Below are positions 7,901 to 15,343 of a DNA stretch of 24,810 bases, in pieces. A program made the translations under genes and the position numbers. A model generated the notes under the pieces. That model saw nothing but the letters and a program-made list of their open reading frames with translations, did not search any database and was not told where the DNA came from. Source of the DNA: a virus. The stretch covers positions 1 to 24,810 of IMG/VR virus record IMGVR_UViG_3300008999_000034; one strand, 5' to 3'. Within the stretch, counting starts at the first letter, position 1, and each line of letters starts with the position of its first letter.

Positions 7901-8997
7901 CAGGTGCTAGAGGTGCAATGACAGGAGCAGCTATTGGTTCAGTTATTCCTGTGGTAGGTACAGCTGTAGGCGCAGCTGTTGGTGGAGCAATAGGGTTAAT
8001 ATCAGAAGGGTTTAAAGTATTCTCAGACCCTAATTCTACACTTAGAAAAGGAGTAAGCGAGTTTGCAACTGCTACTTGGGATAAAGCTAAGGAGATAGGT
8101 AATAAAGTTAAAGAAGGTGCCATTATGGTAGGCGCCAAAATTAAAGACTTTGCTGTAGGTGTTAAAGACAAAGCTGTTGAAGTAGCAGGTAGAATGAAAG
8201 ACTTTGCGGTCGGAGTAAAAGATAAAGCATTTGCATTTGCCTCATCTGTCGGAGAAGGTATATCTAACTTTGCAACTTCAGCAAAAGACAAAGCAGTCGA
8301 ATTAGCCAGTGCAGTAGGTGAAGGTATATCTAACTTTGCAACTTCAGCAAAAGAAAAGATTGGAGCATTTGCCAGTACTGTAGGTGCAGGAGTAGCTAAT
8401 TTTGCTAGTACTGCTAGAGACAAAATCGCAGGTTTTGCTTCATCTATAGGAGAAGGCGCATCTAAAGTTGCTAGTAAGATAGGAGACTTCATATCAGAAA
8501 GTGGAGGTTTTGCAAATGCAGTTGGAGCAGCCGCTCGTGGATTAGCTTCTAAAGCTAAAGATATGCTAGGTAAAGCATGGAAAGGTGTTAAAAACTTTGT
8601 CGGAATGGGTGATAAAACTAAATCAGCATCCCCAGAGATCAAACAGAAAGAAATTAAAAAGGTTACTGCACCGTTAATGCAAATGTCTAAAGATCAAGCT
8701 AAGACATTCACTACAGCTATTAATACTGCGATAGAAAAGAGTACTAAAGGTACTGTTAAAGCGATGGATAGTTTAGGAGATGTATTAGAAAATCCTTTAG
8801 GAGAAAATGCAAAAGCAGCAAACAATCAATTAGTAGAGCTAAAGAAATTAAAAGAATCAAGTGATAAGCAACATTCAAAAGAATTACTAGAACTTAGAAA
8901 TCAAACATTACTACTATATCAATACATAAAATCACCGCAGAAAAATATAATAAAAATGAACACTTTCAAAGTCGGTCAATCATTAACAAGAGTATAA
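4963..8997 (+). CDS. Tape measure protein
   Basis: This 1344-residue protein sets tail length and fills the tube until DNA ejection. The first 310 residues are nearly continuous Ala/Glu/Lys/Gln-rich coiled coil. Around 380-400 there is a hydrophobic stretch (F-V-F-A-G-L-T-A-A-L-T-A-F-I) that could cross the host membrane. About 985-1017 is a second Ala/Gly-rich hydrophobic stretch with a glycine-zipper look. Residues 859-890 hold 12-residue repeats and 1059-1176 hold about five 22-residue amphipathic repeats. The C-terminus returns to coiled coil (L-V-E-L-K-K-L-K, then L-L-E-L-R-N-Q-T-L-L-L). Length, helicity, membrane segments and position after the assembly protein support the call, the functional counterpart of T4 gp29. 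ATG 4963 is the first in-frame start after the gap. Long antisense frames here are composition effects. Confidence 0.92.
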   Translation: MAEEKDPLQGNEGATQARIDQLKMINREGAQAKAALEGLAGAFKNLGAADAVFAERAVKSSNEIAGQVKNFSKSYKDNIDLAKKLSGFTTNQLKDTKTRNAFEKQVLKAEAEQASVQAQKAELAERAEVLGRELYANEVSLLEQIKQVVLAEEQVIAAKQQQKDISKDAEAQRKTASDAAFESQKKSEDLSKQIALLSSKEGLKAFEQSKGAKATQGELVKIINQKKAQLAAEQDNIKAQSEQMEAAEKMKTDASNVVKSAEDKLKVEKAVAEALEEQQEDLSAQVITTDMMVENLSKAAQEIENGLNYAQGLSTEIEKVNNATPKFIEAFEKFGAAASGIPIIGSAISFLTGGISEASKKFKTLKAEGKGAGEAVRKAFGGFVFAGLTAALTAFISLAVDGAKKSSEAVVTLNKSVAGSMVNMQAQMSRVSAAAGKFSVPLNEAAATIAGINDSLGTSLDFTKETTEQAIKLANKYGVSVDAVAHIVKNSAANKKTMTETVDAVTAGVARFNEMNNVSISTKAIFEDIGKASATTLRGIGKQPGALAAAAAAARSLGMSMEDIRAASESTTDFQKSLTDEMTTEMMLGKQLNLNKLREAALTGNVTTQAEEMKRLVMENQGRIGNNVKLQEQFAATLGITRDQYNDIIKNGEALSTLTEKSGAAEEANGKARKMSQEDIAKSVEKTTGKLTSLGDKIAKFQENMALGANSFASDIIDGFDDGFMAGMSNIGSMMWDEISKAFEEGFDYFKSGSNVGRFLGVLAVGGGAAITFKAAKGVFSGIKSFLGLGSNKPTGSAMDPIHTVSGGMNAGDLTQSLGKAGFFKQVKTLFKKPQVFFRALKMKGGFLGKQIGRFGTMFSKMKLPNLTKIFSKIKLPNLGNIFSKLKFPSGAASGILKTVGGKILAPLELAMGAFKGVNQVKDLTAEQKKEQGIREDMGVVEAGVLGALTGGAEKGSMFSEKLGIEKGGAGDEALGIASAGARGAMTGAAIGSVIPVVGTAVGAAVGGAIGLISEGFKVFSDPNSTLRKGVSEFATATWDKAKEIGNKVKEGAIMVGAKIKDFAVGVKDKAVEVAGRMKDFAVGVKDKAFAFASSVGEGISNFATSAKDKAVELASAVGEGISNFATSAKEKIGAFASTVGAGVANFASTARDKIAGFASSIGEGASKVASKIGDFISESGGFANAVGAAARGLASKAKDMLGKAWKGVKNFVGMGDKTKSASPEIKQKEIKKVTAPLMQMSKDQAKTFTTAINTAIEKSTKGTVKAMDSLGDVLENPLGENAKAANNQLVELKKLKESSDKQHSKELLELRNQTLLLYQYIKSPQKNIIKMNTFKVGQSLTRV
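7537..7635 (+). repeat. 12-residue tandem repeats in tape measure gene
   Basis: Three consecutive units: FSKMKLPNLTKI (7537-7572), FSKIKLPNLGNI (7573-7608) and a shortened FSKLKFPSG from 7609. The DNA copies differ at several third positions, so the repeat is kept at protein level rather than being a fresh duplication. Confidence 0.85.
8137..8490 (+). repeat. 22-residue amphipathic repeats in tape measure gene
   Basis: Units of the type (S/A)NFA(T/S)(S/T)A(K/R)(D/E)K(x)3(F/L)AS(x)(V/I)GEG(x) recur about every 66 bases, preceded by two related KDFAVGVKDKA units. The 22-residue spacing is two 11-residue helical turns, similar in layout to LEA and apolipoprotein repeats. One 35-base segment is exactly duplicated at 8254-8288 and 8320-8354, exactly 66 bases apart, so part of the array was duplicated recently or is kept alike by recombination. 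Confidence 0.85.
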
Positions 8998-8999
8998 AC

Positions 9000-9008
9000 T
9001 ATTTATAA
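9000..9008 (+). promoter_or_regulatory. TATTTATAA motif, candidate late promoter
   Basis: TATTTATAA starts three bases after the tape measure stop and ends 28 bases before the next ATG, the same distance as the proximal copy before the sheath gene. This shared spacing is the best support for a promoter role. Confidence 0.45.
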
Positions 9009-9036
9009 GTATATTAACAATTAAAACTAAACAACT

Positions 9037-9225
9037 ATGGCACTTATTGATTCATTAGCAACAACAACTTTAGGTCTTGGAGGAGCACAACCAGCATTAA
9101 GAGCAGGAGCATCCGCTGATACAACTAAAGTACATGTTGACGGAGGAAATATCGCTGCAGGTTCTTCAGCTATCGATTTAGATGGAGCAACACCAGCAAA
9201 GTACTTGGATAATCCTCCTACGTAA
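9037..9225 (+). CDS. Small Ala/Gly-rich protein between tape measure and baseplate genes
   Basis: This 62-residue protein has its own AT-rich leader and a candidate late promoter. It is rich in Ala, Gly, Thr and Asp, with no charged helix and no membrane segment, and ends S-A-I-D-L-D-G-A-T-P-A-K-Y-L-D-N. Codon use matches the tail genes and the spacing is tight, so it is likely real. I do not recognise the family; a minor virion or baseplate component is a guess from position. Its N-terminus MALIDSL resembles the MALTDLK start of the next gene, which may be chance. Confidence 0.65.
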   Translation: MALIDSLATTTLGLGGAQPALRAGASADTTKVHVDGGNIAAGSSAIDLDGATPAKYLDNPPT

Positions 9226-9230
9226 TATTT

Positions 9231-10475
9231 ATGGCATTAACAGATCTAAAAACTGATCTAAAGTCTTTAAAATTTGAGAGCGGTTTAAATCGTAAACCTC
9301 TTATTGTAAAAGATATAGATAAAGAAGGCGGAAGAAATTCCGGCTTAGCTGTACAAGGTATCCTCGCTGCAAAGCGATTAGACGATACTATACGTATGGC
9401 TAAACTTGTTATTGCTAAACCCGGGATAACCCACGTAGTAAAACAAGCCTTAACTGGATTTATTAGTGCTGTAGATAAAAAAGCATTATATAAAGGAACT
9501 GCCGCATTAGGTAAGGAACTTTTAGACGAAGGTAAAGACATACTTTTGACTGCTTTGACAAATATAGGACAAACACCTTTAAATGGTTTAGGTTTACATC
9601 TATATAAAGGAAGTAAAGAGTTTGGAGGAGTTGATGTTAGAGACTACATAAAAAGAACTTATACAAATGAGTATAATAGTAAAGCTGGAAAACGAATAAT
9701 ACAATCAGGTCATTCCAATGCACTTTCAGCAGGTATTAAAAAAAGTAAAAAGTTACCCTTATCTGAAAGCGATTCCGATAAAGCTAAATATGGTAGAATA
9801 AACTATACAAGTGAAATAGGTAATTCTGTTAATACTGCAGATCCAATTAATGCTCTCAAAATTAGCAGAGGAGAATCAATACCTTCTGTTTTTGATGACC
9901 AAATGGATTTAATTCCTTTCGGATTTTCAGTATATGACCAAGAAACTCCTATTAATATTAGATTTAGAGCTTTCTTAGATAGCTTTTCAGATACCTTTAC
10001 AGGTAATTGGAATAGTACAAGGTACTTAGGTAATCCTCAACAATTTAGAACATACGACGGATTTGATCGTCAACTTTCTATGGGATTCAAAATAGCTGCA
10101 TTAACTAGAGAAGAGCTAATACCTATTTACAGGAAACTTAATGTACTTGTATCTACTACAGCTCCTAATTATGACATCGATGGGTTATTTATGAGAGGTA
10201 CTTGGTGTAAGATAACTGTTGGGGACTACCTAAAACAGACTCCTTGTACTATATCATCTGTCGGTCTGAGTTGGCAGCAAGATTATCCTTGGGAGATAAA
10301 ACAAGATAAAGACGAGGATGATGTTATGATAGTACCTCACGTATTAGATGTTAATCTATCTGCTGTATTAGAACATGACTTTATCCCTCAAGCCGGTGTA
10401 ATACCGTTTATAGGTGATCATACAAATAAAGACTTTATTAACTCAGAAGATGGGCAACCAGAAAGCGGCTTTTAA
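9231..10475 (+). CDS. Baseplate tail-tube protein (gp48/gp54-like)
   Basis: This 414-residue protein starts five bases after the previous stop. The N-terminal 220 residues are Lys-rich with a few helices. Residues about 226-384 form the recognisable part: I-P-F-G-F-S-V-Y-D, I-R-F-R-A-F-L-D-S-F-S-D, Y-L-G-N-P-Q-Q-F-R-T-Y-D-G-F-D-R, then E-E-L-I-P-I-Y-R-K-L-N, G-T-W-C-K-I-T-V-G-D-Y-L and a W-Q-Q-D-Y-P-W-E strand. This order (strand, R-x-Y patch, ELxxiyxkl helix, tiGdyl strand, sW..d..W) is that of tube-like baseplate proteins such as T4 gp48 and gp54, which sit on the hub and start tube polymerisation. T4 places 48 and 54 after the tape measure gene as here. Which of the two it replaces cannot be told; one copy may do both jobs. 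Confidence 0.65.
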   Translation: MALTDLKTDLKSLKFESGLNRKPLIVKDIDKEGGRNSGLAVQGILAAKRLDDTIRMAKLVIAKPGITHVVKQALTGFISAVDKKALYKGTAALGKELLDEGKDILLTALTNIGQTPLNGLGLHLYKGSKEFGGVDVRDYIKRTYTNEYNSKAGKRIIQSGHSNALSAGIKKSKKLPLSESDSDKAKYGRINYTSEIGNSVNTADPINALKISRGESIPSVFDDQMDLIPFGFSVYDQETPINIRFRAFLDSFSDTFTGNWNSTRYLGNPQQFRTYDGFDRQLSMGFKIAALTREELIPIYRKLNVLVSTTAPNYDIDGLFMRGTWCKITVGDYLKQTPCTISSVGLSWQQDYPWEIKQDKDEDDVMIVPHVLDVNLSAVLEHDFIPQAGVIPFIGDHTNKDFINSEDGQPESGF

Positions 10476-10485
10476 TTAATCTCTA

Positions 10486-10791
10486 ATGAACAGATACACG
10501 ACAATAGAACAATCTAAGACATCTGAAGGTACGAGATATATACAAAACTCTATTTACCCAGATATACCTGAAACTGTAGATGATATTTACGTTATTACTA
10601 CTGTCGGAGATCGATATGATATATTAGCAAAACAATTTTATAGAGATGCATCACTATGGTGGATAATAGCTTCTGCTAATCCTATAAATACATCAGATTC
10701 TTTAGTACCAACACCAGGAGAACAGTTAAGAATACCAGCAAATCCAAATGAGATTATATCAAAATATGAGCAGCTAAATAAAAAAAGATAA
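10486..10791 (+). CDS. LysM-type baseplate protein (gp53-like)
   Basis: This 101-residue protein carries a LysM-like module at about residues 35-84: I-Y-V-I-T-T-V-G-D-R-Y-D-I-L-A, then F-Y-R-D-A-S-L-W-W-I-I-A-S-A-N-P-I and P-T-P-G-E-Q-L-R-I-P. In contractile-tail phages such small LysM proteins (T4 gp53 and relatives) link the wedge to the hub and tube rather than binding cell wall. There is no signal sequence. The gene lies ten bases after the tube-like baseplate gene and three bases before the large hub gene, so the three are probably one translational unit. Confidence 0.78.
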   Translation: MNRYTTIEQSKTSEGTRYIQNSIYPDIPETVDDIYVITTVGDRYDILAKQFYRDASLWWIIASANPINTSDSLVPTPGEQLRIPANPNEIISKYEQLNKKR

Positions 10792-10794
10792 GTT

Positions 10795-12945
10795 ATGTCA
10801 GATAGTGTTTTTAATAAAACCCCTATAACAGGATTAACACCGGTTGACGGAACTGTTAGAGACCAGTTAAAAGTCAGAGGTGAACTACACGGTAAAACTT
10901 TTGAGGACCCAGATTTTACTCAACATTACATCCATACCAATTACGCTTTCATAAAAGTATCATCCGGTATAGATATAACTAAAAAATCCGATGCTGCAAA
11001 ACAATACCAACTTTTAGGTGGAACTTTAGTCAGAACAAAAGGAGCAGACGATAAATTATCAGCAGGAAAAGCCCGTAAAGGTATTAACTTCAAAGGAGAA
11101 GACTTTGAAACTTCAGACAATGCATACACATTTCAAAAAGAGGGAATAGTACCTCAACCCGGTATTACTTCCTTTGATATTCAAACTCAAGGAGCAGAAG
11201 GTTTATTAAGAATGGTTGATTTAAATATTAAATGTTTCTCTGTGGAACATTTTAGTGTATTAGAAAAACTATATATGAGACCAGGGTTCAAACTTCTTTT
11301 TGAATGGGGACATTCAGTTTATGTTGACAATAGCGGGGGTAAAGTATATACCCCAAAAACTATTTCAGATGATATTGTATTCGGTAAAGAAAAACCAATA
11401 GCTAAAATAAAAGAAGCAGGAGGACAGTTAATATATGACTCTCAACATAACTACGATTATATGATTGGGACTATAATGAACTATGAATGGGGGTATGACA
11501 ATGGAGAGTACAATATAACTGTTCAAGCATTGGGAATGGGAGGATTATCAGAAACCCAAGCTCGTATGTTTAAAGTAGGTACAGATAAAGATACAAATCC
11601 TGACGGCGAAGCAGATAAAGGACTAGAATTTGATAATGCAGATAAATTAGAAGGTTCTTTTACTACCATATTAAAAACTATTACAGAAACAGCTGGTAGA
11701 GGAAGACAGTCAGAAGACAAACTAATCCCTATAAAAGCAGACCAAGAAAGAATAGATAAAGGTTTAAAGAAAAGAAAAGTCAAAAAATTTGTTGATGATA
11801 TATGCTCACAGATTGGAGATGGATTTAAATTAGAAGTATATAAATTAGATTTCAAGCAATCTGAAAATTTAAAATTTACTTATATTCCTTTTAGATTTAT
11901 TTTTGGATGTATGAATTATTTTTTCTTACCAAAGTACGAAGGAGAGAAAGATCCAGAAGGAAAGTTTTGTGTAAAAAGCGAAAGAAACCTATACGTAACA
12001 TATGATGATCACTACAGCGTAGATCCTCATGTATGTTTACTACCAGGACAGAGCGCTTCTACTCCTATAGAAACTGCTGCACTGAGTGGATTTAGAGATA
12101 CATCAGCTTTTAAAGGGGACTTACTAGATGTATGGATTAATACAGAATACGTATACAACGTAGCAAAAGATATACAAAAAGATCCTGATGCTGCACCCAC
12201 AATCGCTACTTTTTTAGATGTATTATTACTTGGTCTTCGAACTGCAATGGGAGGTGTAAATGATTTTACTCTATATAACGATTTTTATTTAGATAAAGAA
12301 TTAGGACCTACGTCAGTAAGAGACAGACAATTACCAATAGATTCTTCTATAAAAGATCAAGAAACAATATTACAAGCTTTAGGAAAAAAGTCTTATGTTC
12401 AGTCATTTAGTTTTAACACAAGTATCGATCAAGCTACTTTAAACGCAATGACTACTCAAGCTGTTCTTTCCGGAACAGATGCTGCTGAAAGCTTACATAG
12501 AGGAGTCTCAGCGTACAATAAAGGTATAACAGATAGATTCGGAGAAGATAAACCGCTAGAAACAATAAGTGGACAAACTTCAGATGCACCAGCACAAAAG
12601 AAATCTGTTGAAGAACAGTATGATCAATTATTCAGCAAAAAATCCTATATAAGGGATACGGTTGAAAAAATAAAATACGCAGCCTCTGATGACCAACAGA
12701 TTAAAATATCAGAGAAACTACATAGCGAAGAGAAACACACCGGCTTCGCAATACCCGGTAATATCAGTTTAGTAATGAAAGGAATTGGAGGAGTAAAAAT
12801 GCTTCAATTTTTTAAATTACCATATGATAATTTACCTGATTCATATAAAGACGCAGAAGTAGTTTTTATGGTAACAAATATAAGCCACTCTATAGACGGA
12901 GGATCATGGATAACTAGCTTAGAAGCACAAGTACAGATAATATAA
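10795..12945 (+). CDS. Large probable baseplate hub protein
   Basis: This 716-residue protein has a distinctive central block at about residues 120-185: P-G-I-T-S-F-D-I-Q-T-Q-G, G-L-L-R-M-V-D-L-N-I-K-C-F-S, F-S-V-L-E-K-L-Y-M-R-P-G-F and L-F-E-W-G-H-S. This reads like a hub beta-barrel core: a statement of orientation, a tensor-like strand set and a W-G motif. The end has I-S-L-V-M-K-G-I-G-G-V and F-M-V-T-N-I-S-H-S-I-D-G-G-S-W, also typical of hub C-terminal barrels. Position matches T4 gene 27, but the protein is nearly twice the 391 residues of gp27, so it may combine hub and another role. No lysozyme-like catalytic block was seen, so a gp5-type lysozyme must be elsewhere. Its last A is shared with the next ATG. 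Confidence 0.6.
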   Translation: MSDSVFNKTPITGLTPVDGTVRDQLKVRGELHGKTFEDPDFTQHYIHTNYAFIKVSSGIDITKKSDAAKQYQLLGGTLVRTKGADDKLSAGKARKGINFKGEDFETSDNAYTFQKEGIVPQPGITSFDIQTQGAEGLLRMVDLNIKCFSVEHFSVLEKLYMRPGFKLLFEWGHSVYVDNSGGKVYTPKTISDDIVFGKEKPIAKIKEAGGQLIYDSQHNYDYMIGTIMNYEWGYDNGEYNITVQALGMGGLSETQARMFKVGTDKDTNPDGEADKGLEFDNADKLEGSFTTILKTITETAGRGRQSEDKLIPIKADQERIDKGLKKRKVKKFVDDICSQIGDGFKLEVYKLDFKQSENLKFTYIPFRFIFGCMNYFFLPKYEGEKDPEGKFCVKSERNLYVTYDDHYSVDPHVCLLPGQSASTPIETAALSGFRDTSAFKGDLLDVWINTEYVYNVAKDIQKDPDAAPTIATFLDVLLLGLRTAMGGVNDFTLYNDFYLDKELGPTSVRDRQLPIDSSIKDQETILQALGKKSYVQSFSFNTSIDQATLNAMTTQAVLSGTDAAESLHRGVSAYNKGITDRFGEDKPLETISGQTSDAPAQKKSVEEQYDQLFSKKSYIRDTVEKIKYAASDDQQIKISEKLHSEEKHTGFAIPGNISLVMKGIGGVKMLQFFKLPYDNLPDSYKDAEVVFMVTNISHSIDGGSWITSLEAQVQII

Positions 12946-13478
12946 TGTTTTTACCAAAATCAAAATATAAAGGACCATTTACAGCAACAGGAGGAGATGA
13001 AGAACTTTTGGTCAAGTCTACTCTAAAGCCGTATAGAGGGGAATATATAATTACGTACAAGAATCAATACTTCAACGGTGCAACACCTCAAGAGGCTAAG
13101 TATGAGTTAATTCTTAAAAAAGTTCATTTAGAAAAAGAAGAGAATAAAAATAAACATATAGGACCGTTACAAGCATTTATTGAACCTAAAGAAGCAGATT
13201 ATAAGAATAAATTTTTTACTCGACATTTTGCTAAAGATTTAAGGTCTGAAAGGATTATGGAAATCACTTCAGAAGAAGTTAACAGACTTAAAAAAATACC
13301 AGGAAGTATTACAGTATCTTTAGAATGGTACTTAGAAGGTCCCTCAGAAAATACAGAATATAGAGGGTATATGTACCTTGGTGCTAAACATAGAAATGCT
13401 AAATCAGTAGCAGCAGCTACCAATACTATTAAAGGTTTAGATAAGTATATCAAAGATTTAGGTAAATTCGTTAAGTAA
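12945..13478 (+). CDS. Conserved tail-module protein of unknown function
   Basis: This 177-residue basic protein starts at an ATG overlapping the hub stop by one base, so it is probably coupled to hub translation. It has L-K-P-Y-R-G-E-Y-I-I-T-Y near residue 27, a charged K-K-V-H-L-E-K-E-E-N-K-N-K linker, F-F-T-R-H-F-A-K-D-L-R near 88 and a strand pair with I-T-V-S-L-E-W-Y-L-E-G. The pattern of strands and a (R/K)H(F)xKDLR element suggests a small virion or baseplate protein. It ends the late block: 58 bases later the polymerase gene begins with a different leader. I do not recognise the family with confidence. Confidence 0.75.
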   Translation: MFLPKSKYKGPFTATGGDEELLVKSTLKPYRGEYIITYKNQYFNGATPQEAKYELILKKVHLEKEENKNKHIGPLQAFIEPKEADYKNKFFTRHFAKDLRSERIMEITSEEVNRLKKIPGSITVSLEWYLEGPSENTEYRGYMYLGAKHRNAKSVAAATNTIKGLDKYIKDLGKFVK

Positions 13479-13490
13479 AAGTTGTCTCTT

Positions 13491-13527
13491 ACCTTTTAAA
13501 TGCTTATATTTAAGTATAATTAAAGGT
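13491..13527 (+). promoter_or_regulatory. Dyad-symmetric leader with candidate promoter before DNA polymerase
   Basis: ACCTTTTAA at 13491 is mirrored by TTAAAGGT at 13520 (one T bulged), and between them TTATATTTAAGTATAA is itself nearly palindromic. The CTTATATT motif (13503-13510) with GTATAAT (13514-13520) lies inside. It could be a promoter with an operator, or an RNA hairpin ending nine bases before the GTG start. Confidence 0.4.
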
Positions 13528-13536
13528 TATACACAA

Positions 13537-14862
13537 GTGTTTTATATAGTAGAAGAAGAGAGTAAATTACAGTCAATAGAGAATCTAGTTAGATTAGGTT
13601 GCTACGTAAATGTAGTATCAACTAATGACTTATACCATCCAAAGCTTACTTCATCAATAGCAGTCTACATAAGATTACTGAAATCCGATTACGGATACAT
13701 CATTCCTATAGATCACCCAGAAGGATTAAACGTAGATAAAGAACGGGTCTACCAACTTCTTCTGAAAGCAAACACACTGTATACATTAAATAAGAAAGAG
13801 CTGCTCTATCACTTTAATCTACAGGAAGCTATAGATATTTCATTGCTTTATGCTATGACAAAATACGATAAGTTAGAGTACACTAAAGAGAATAGCTCAC
13901 TAAACTACTTTTATAATAAATTTCAGAAACATAAAGAGGTAAATAAGTTAATTCCTATTTCTAAGCTTTACGAAGCTAATGAAAATATATATAAGCAAAT
14001 TAAACCAGTATTGAATATTGCAATACCTAATGGCTTTGATTTTTATAATAAAACTGCTACTAATGTTTTCTATTTACTAGAGCACGGAGGTTTAGGAGTA
14101 TATTATGATGAGTTTAATAAAATATTTACCCCTAGAAACCCACTATACAACACAGATAATAACACAGTACTAACTTCATACAATTTATACAATGCTACTT
14201 CTAGACCTACTAATGCTTTTAATTCTGTTAATTTTGCTGCTATACCTAAGACTCCCGAGCATAGAAAGACCTTTCGACCGACCGGTGATTACTTTGTTGA
14301 GTTTGATTTTGACGGTTATCATTTGCGCTTACTTTGTGAGCAAATTGGGTATAAACTTACCGAAGCATCAGCTCATAAGCAACTAGCTACCCAATACTTT
14401 AATAAAGAACATATAACAGAAGAAGAATATGACCAAGCTAAACAAATTAACTTTCACGCAATTTATGGAAAGATACCAGAAAAGTATGCTTTCCTTGAAA
14501 TCTTTACAAGAATTGATGATTATATCAAAGAGTTATGGAAACGATACAAAGATGACGGAGAAGTCCTGGCACCAATTAGTGGAAAGCCTTTCACAAGCTC
14601 GCTTAAGGGAATGAACCCACAGAAGTTAATGAATTATGTTATGCAATCATTAGAAACTTCTAGAAATATTAATATACTTAAAGCAGTCTTTAAATACCTA
14701 CAGGGTAAAAAATCTAAAGCTGTACTTTATACCTACGATTCAATTCTTTTCGACTTTTCTAAGGAAGACGGAAAGGACCTATTAAACGACTTAGAACAAA
14801 TACTATCTGAAAACGGGAAATACCCAGTAAAATTCAAGTTCTCAAAGAATCTGGTTTTATGA
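13537..14862 (+). CDS. Divergent compact family A DNA polymerase
   Basis: This 441-residue protein copies phage DNA. The GTG start at 13537 is the likely one, since no ATG lies near. The C-terminal 240 residues hold the PolA motifs in order: T-S-R (R233, as Pol I R668), motif A F-D-F-D-G-Y-H-L-R with D257, motif B A-K-Q-I-N-F-H-A-I-Y-G with K302, F306 and Y310, N376/Q380 (as N845/Q849), and motif C L-Y-T-Y-D-S with D401. Both catalytic Asp are present. Pol I E710 is His262, R754 is Tyr298 and the motif C H-D-E reads Y-D-S. Residues 1-190 look like a worn DnaQ-type fold without a recognisable D-x-E exonuclease motif, so proofreading is probably absent or supplied elsewhere. Typical PolA enzymes exceed 600 residues. 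It replaces the family B gp43 expected in a T4-like replisome. Confidence 0.85.
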   Translation: MFYIVEEESKLQSIENLVRLGCYVNVVSTNDLYHPKLTSSIAVYIRLLKSDYGYIIPIDHPEGLNVDKERVYQLLLKANTLYTLNKKELLYHFNLQEAIDISLLYAMTKYDKLEYTKENSSLNYFYNKFQKHKEVNKLIPISKLYEANENIYKQIKPVLNIAIPNGFDFYNKTATNVFYLLEHGGLGVYYDEFNKIFTPRNPLYNTDNNTVLTSYNLYNATSRPTNAFNSVNFAAIPKTPEHRKTFRPTGDYFVEFDFDGYHLRLLCEQIGYKLTEASAHKQLATQYFNKEHITEEEYDQAKQINFHAIYGKIPEKYAFLEIFTRIDDYIKELWKRYKDDGEVLAPISGKPFTSSLKGMNPQKLMNYVMQSLETSRNINILKAVFKYLQGKKSKAVLYTYDSILFDFSKEDGKDLLNDLEQILSENGKYPVKFKFSKNLVL

Positions 14863-14868
14863 TACTAA

Positions 14869-14876
14869 CTTATATT
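14869..14876 (+). promoter_or_regulatory. CTTATATT motif, candidate promoter
   Basis: CTTATATT overlaps a TATTTATA and lies nine bases before the ATG at 14885, in the 22-base gap after the polymerase gene. It shares the octamer with the leaders of the polymerase and SSB genes. Confidence 0.3.
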
Positions 14877-14884
14877 TATATAAA

Positions 14885-15343
14885 ATGACAAATGTTACAG
14901 AGGAGCGTCAATTCGACTACGATATTGACGAAATTAGTTTAAACGAAGATATGAGCAACAAATTATTTTGTACTTTTTCTACAGAAGGAGAATTAGAGAG
15001 CACATTAAAAGAAATACAGGAAAGGTATAAAATCATCTATAACAAGATCTTTGTCCTATATTCAAAAAGCCAGGATGAGTACATATGTACCTATAACGTC
15101 GACTACGGCAATGTGTCTACATTTCTAGAGAATACAATACTAGTACATAGAAAGAAAGAATCAAACACACTTTACACAATCAATGCACTGAATACTCTAG
15201 TTAAGGAGTTAAATGACGGAGTATTAGATAAAAGTTTTAGAGTTAACTGGACGGATTACAGAAATTGCATACTGTTAACCAAAGGTCCAGAATTAAAAAG
15301 AGTAAATACCAAACTTTTTCGTATAATAGAGTTGGAGAACTAA
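14885..15343 (+). CDS. Unknown protein between polymerase and SSB genes
   Basis: This 152-residue protein starts with an acidic stretch (about residues 5-25) and then a mixed alpha/beta region: Y-I-C-T-Y-N-V-D near residue 67, T-I-L-V-H-R-K-K-E-S-N-T-L-Y-T-I-N-A-L-N near 84-103, F-R-V-N-W-T-D-Y and C-I-L-L-T-K near the end. The H-R-K-K-E-S-N-T-L-Y-T-I-N-A-L-N block is striking enough to be a conserved signature. Its acidic N-terminus and place between the polymerase and the single-strand-binding protein suggest a replication or transcription accessory protein, for example a helicase loader or late-transcription factor. This is inference only. The 54-base gap after it carries another CTTATATT motif. 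Confidence 0.8.
   Translation: MTNVTEERQFDYDIDEISLNEDMSNKLFCTFSTEGELESTLKEIQERYKIIYNKIFVLYSKSQDEYICTYNVDYGNVSTFLENTILVHRKKESNTLYTINALNTLVKELNDGVLDKSFRVNWTDYRNCILLTKGPELKRVNTKLFRIIELEN

Noticed and set aside
7719-8642. Antisense open frame of 307 codons opposite the tape measure gene
   Set aside because: It lies wholly within the repeat-rich, Ala/Lys-coded part of the tape measure gene, its protein is low-complexity Ala/Pro/Ser, and no leader or partner gene is seen on that strand.
14192-14614. Two 61-64 codon frames inside the polymerase gene
   Set aside because: They overlap conserved polymerase motifs in another frame and give Leu/Ile-rich or Lys-rich proteins without leaders.
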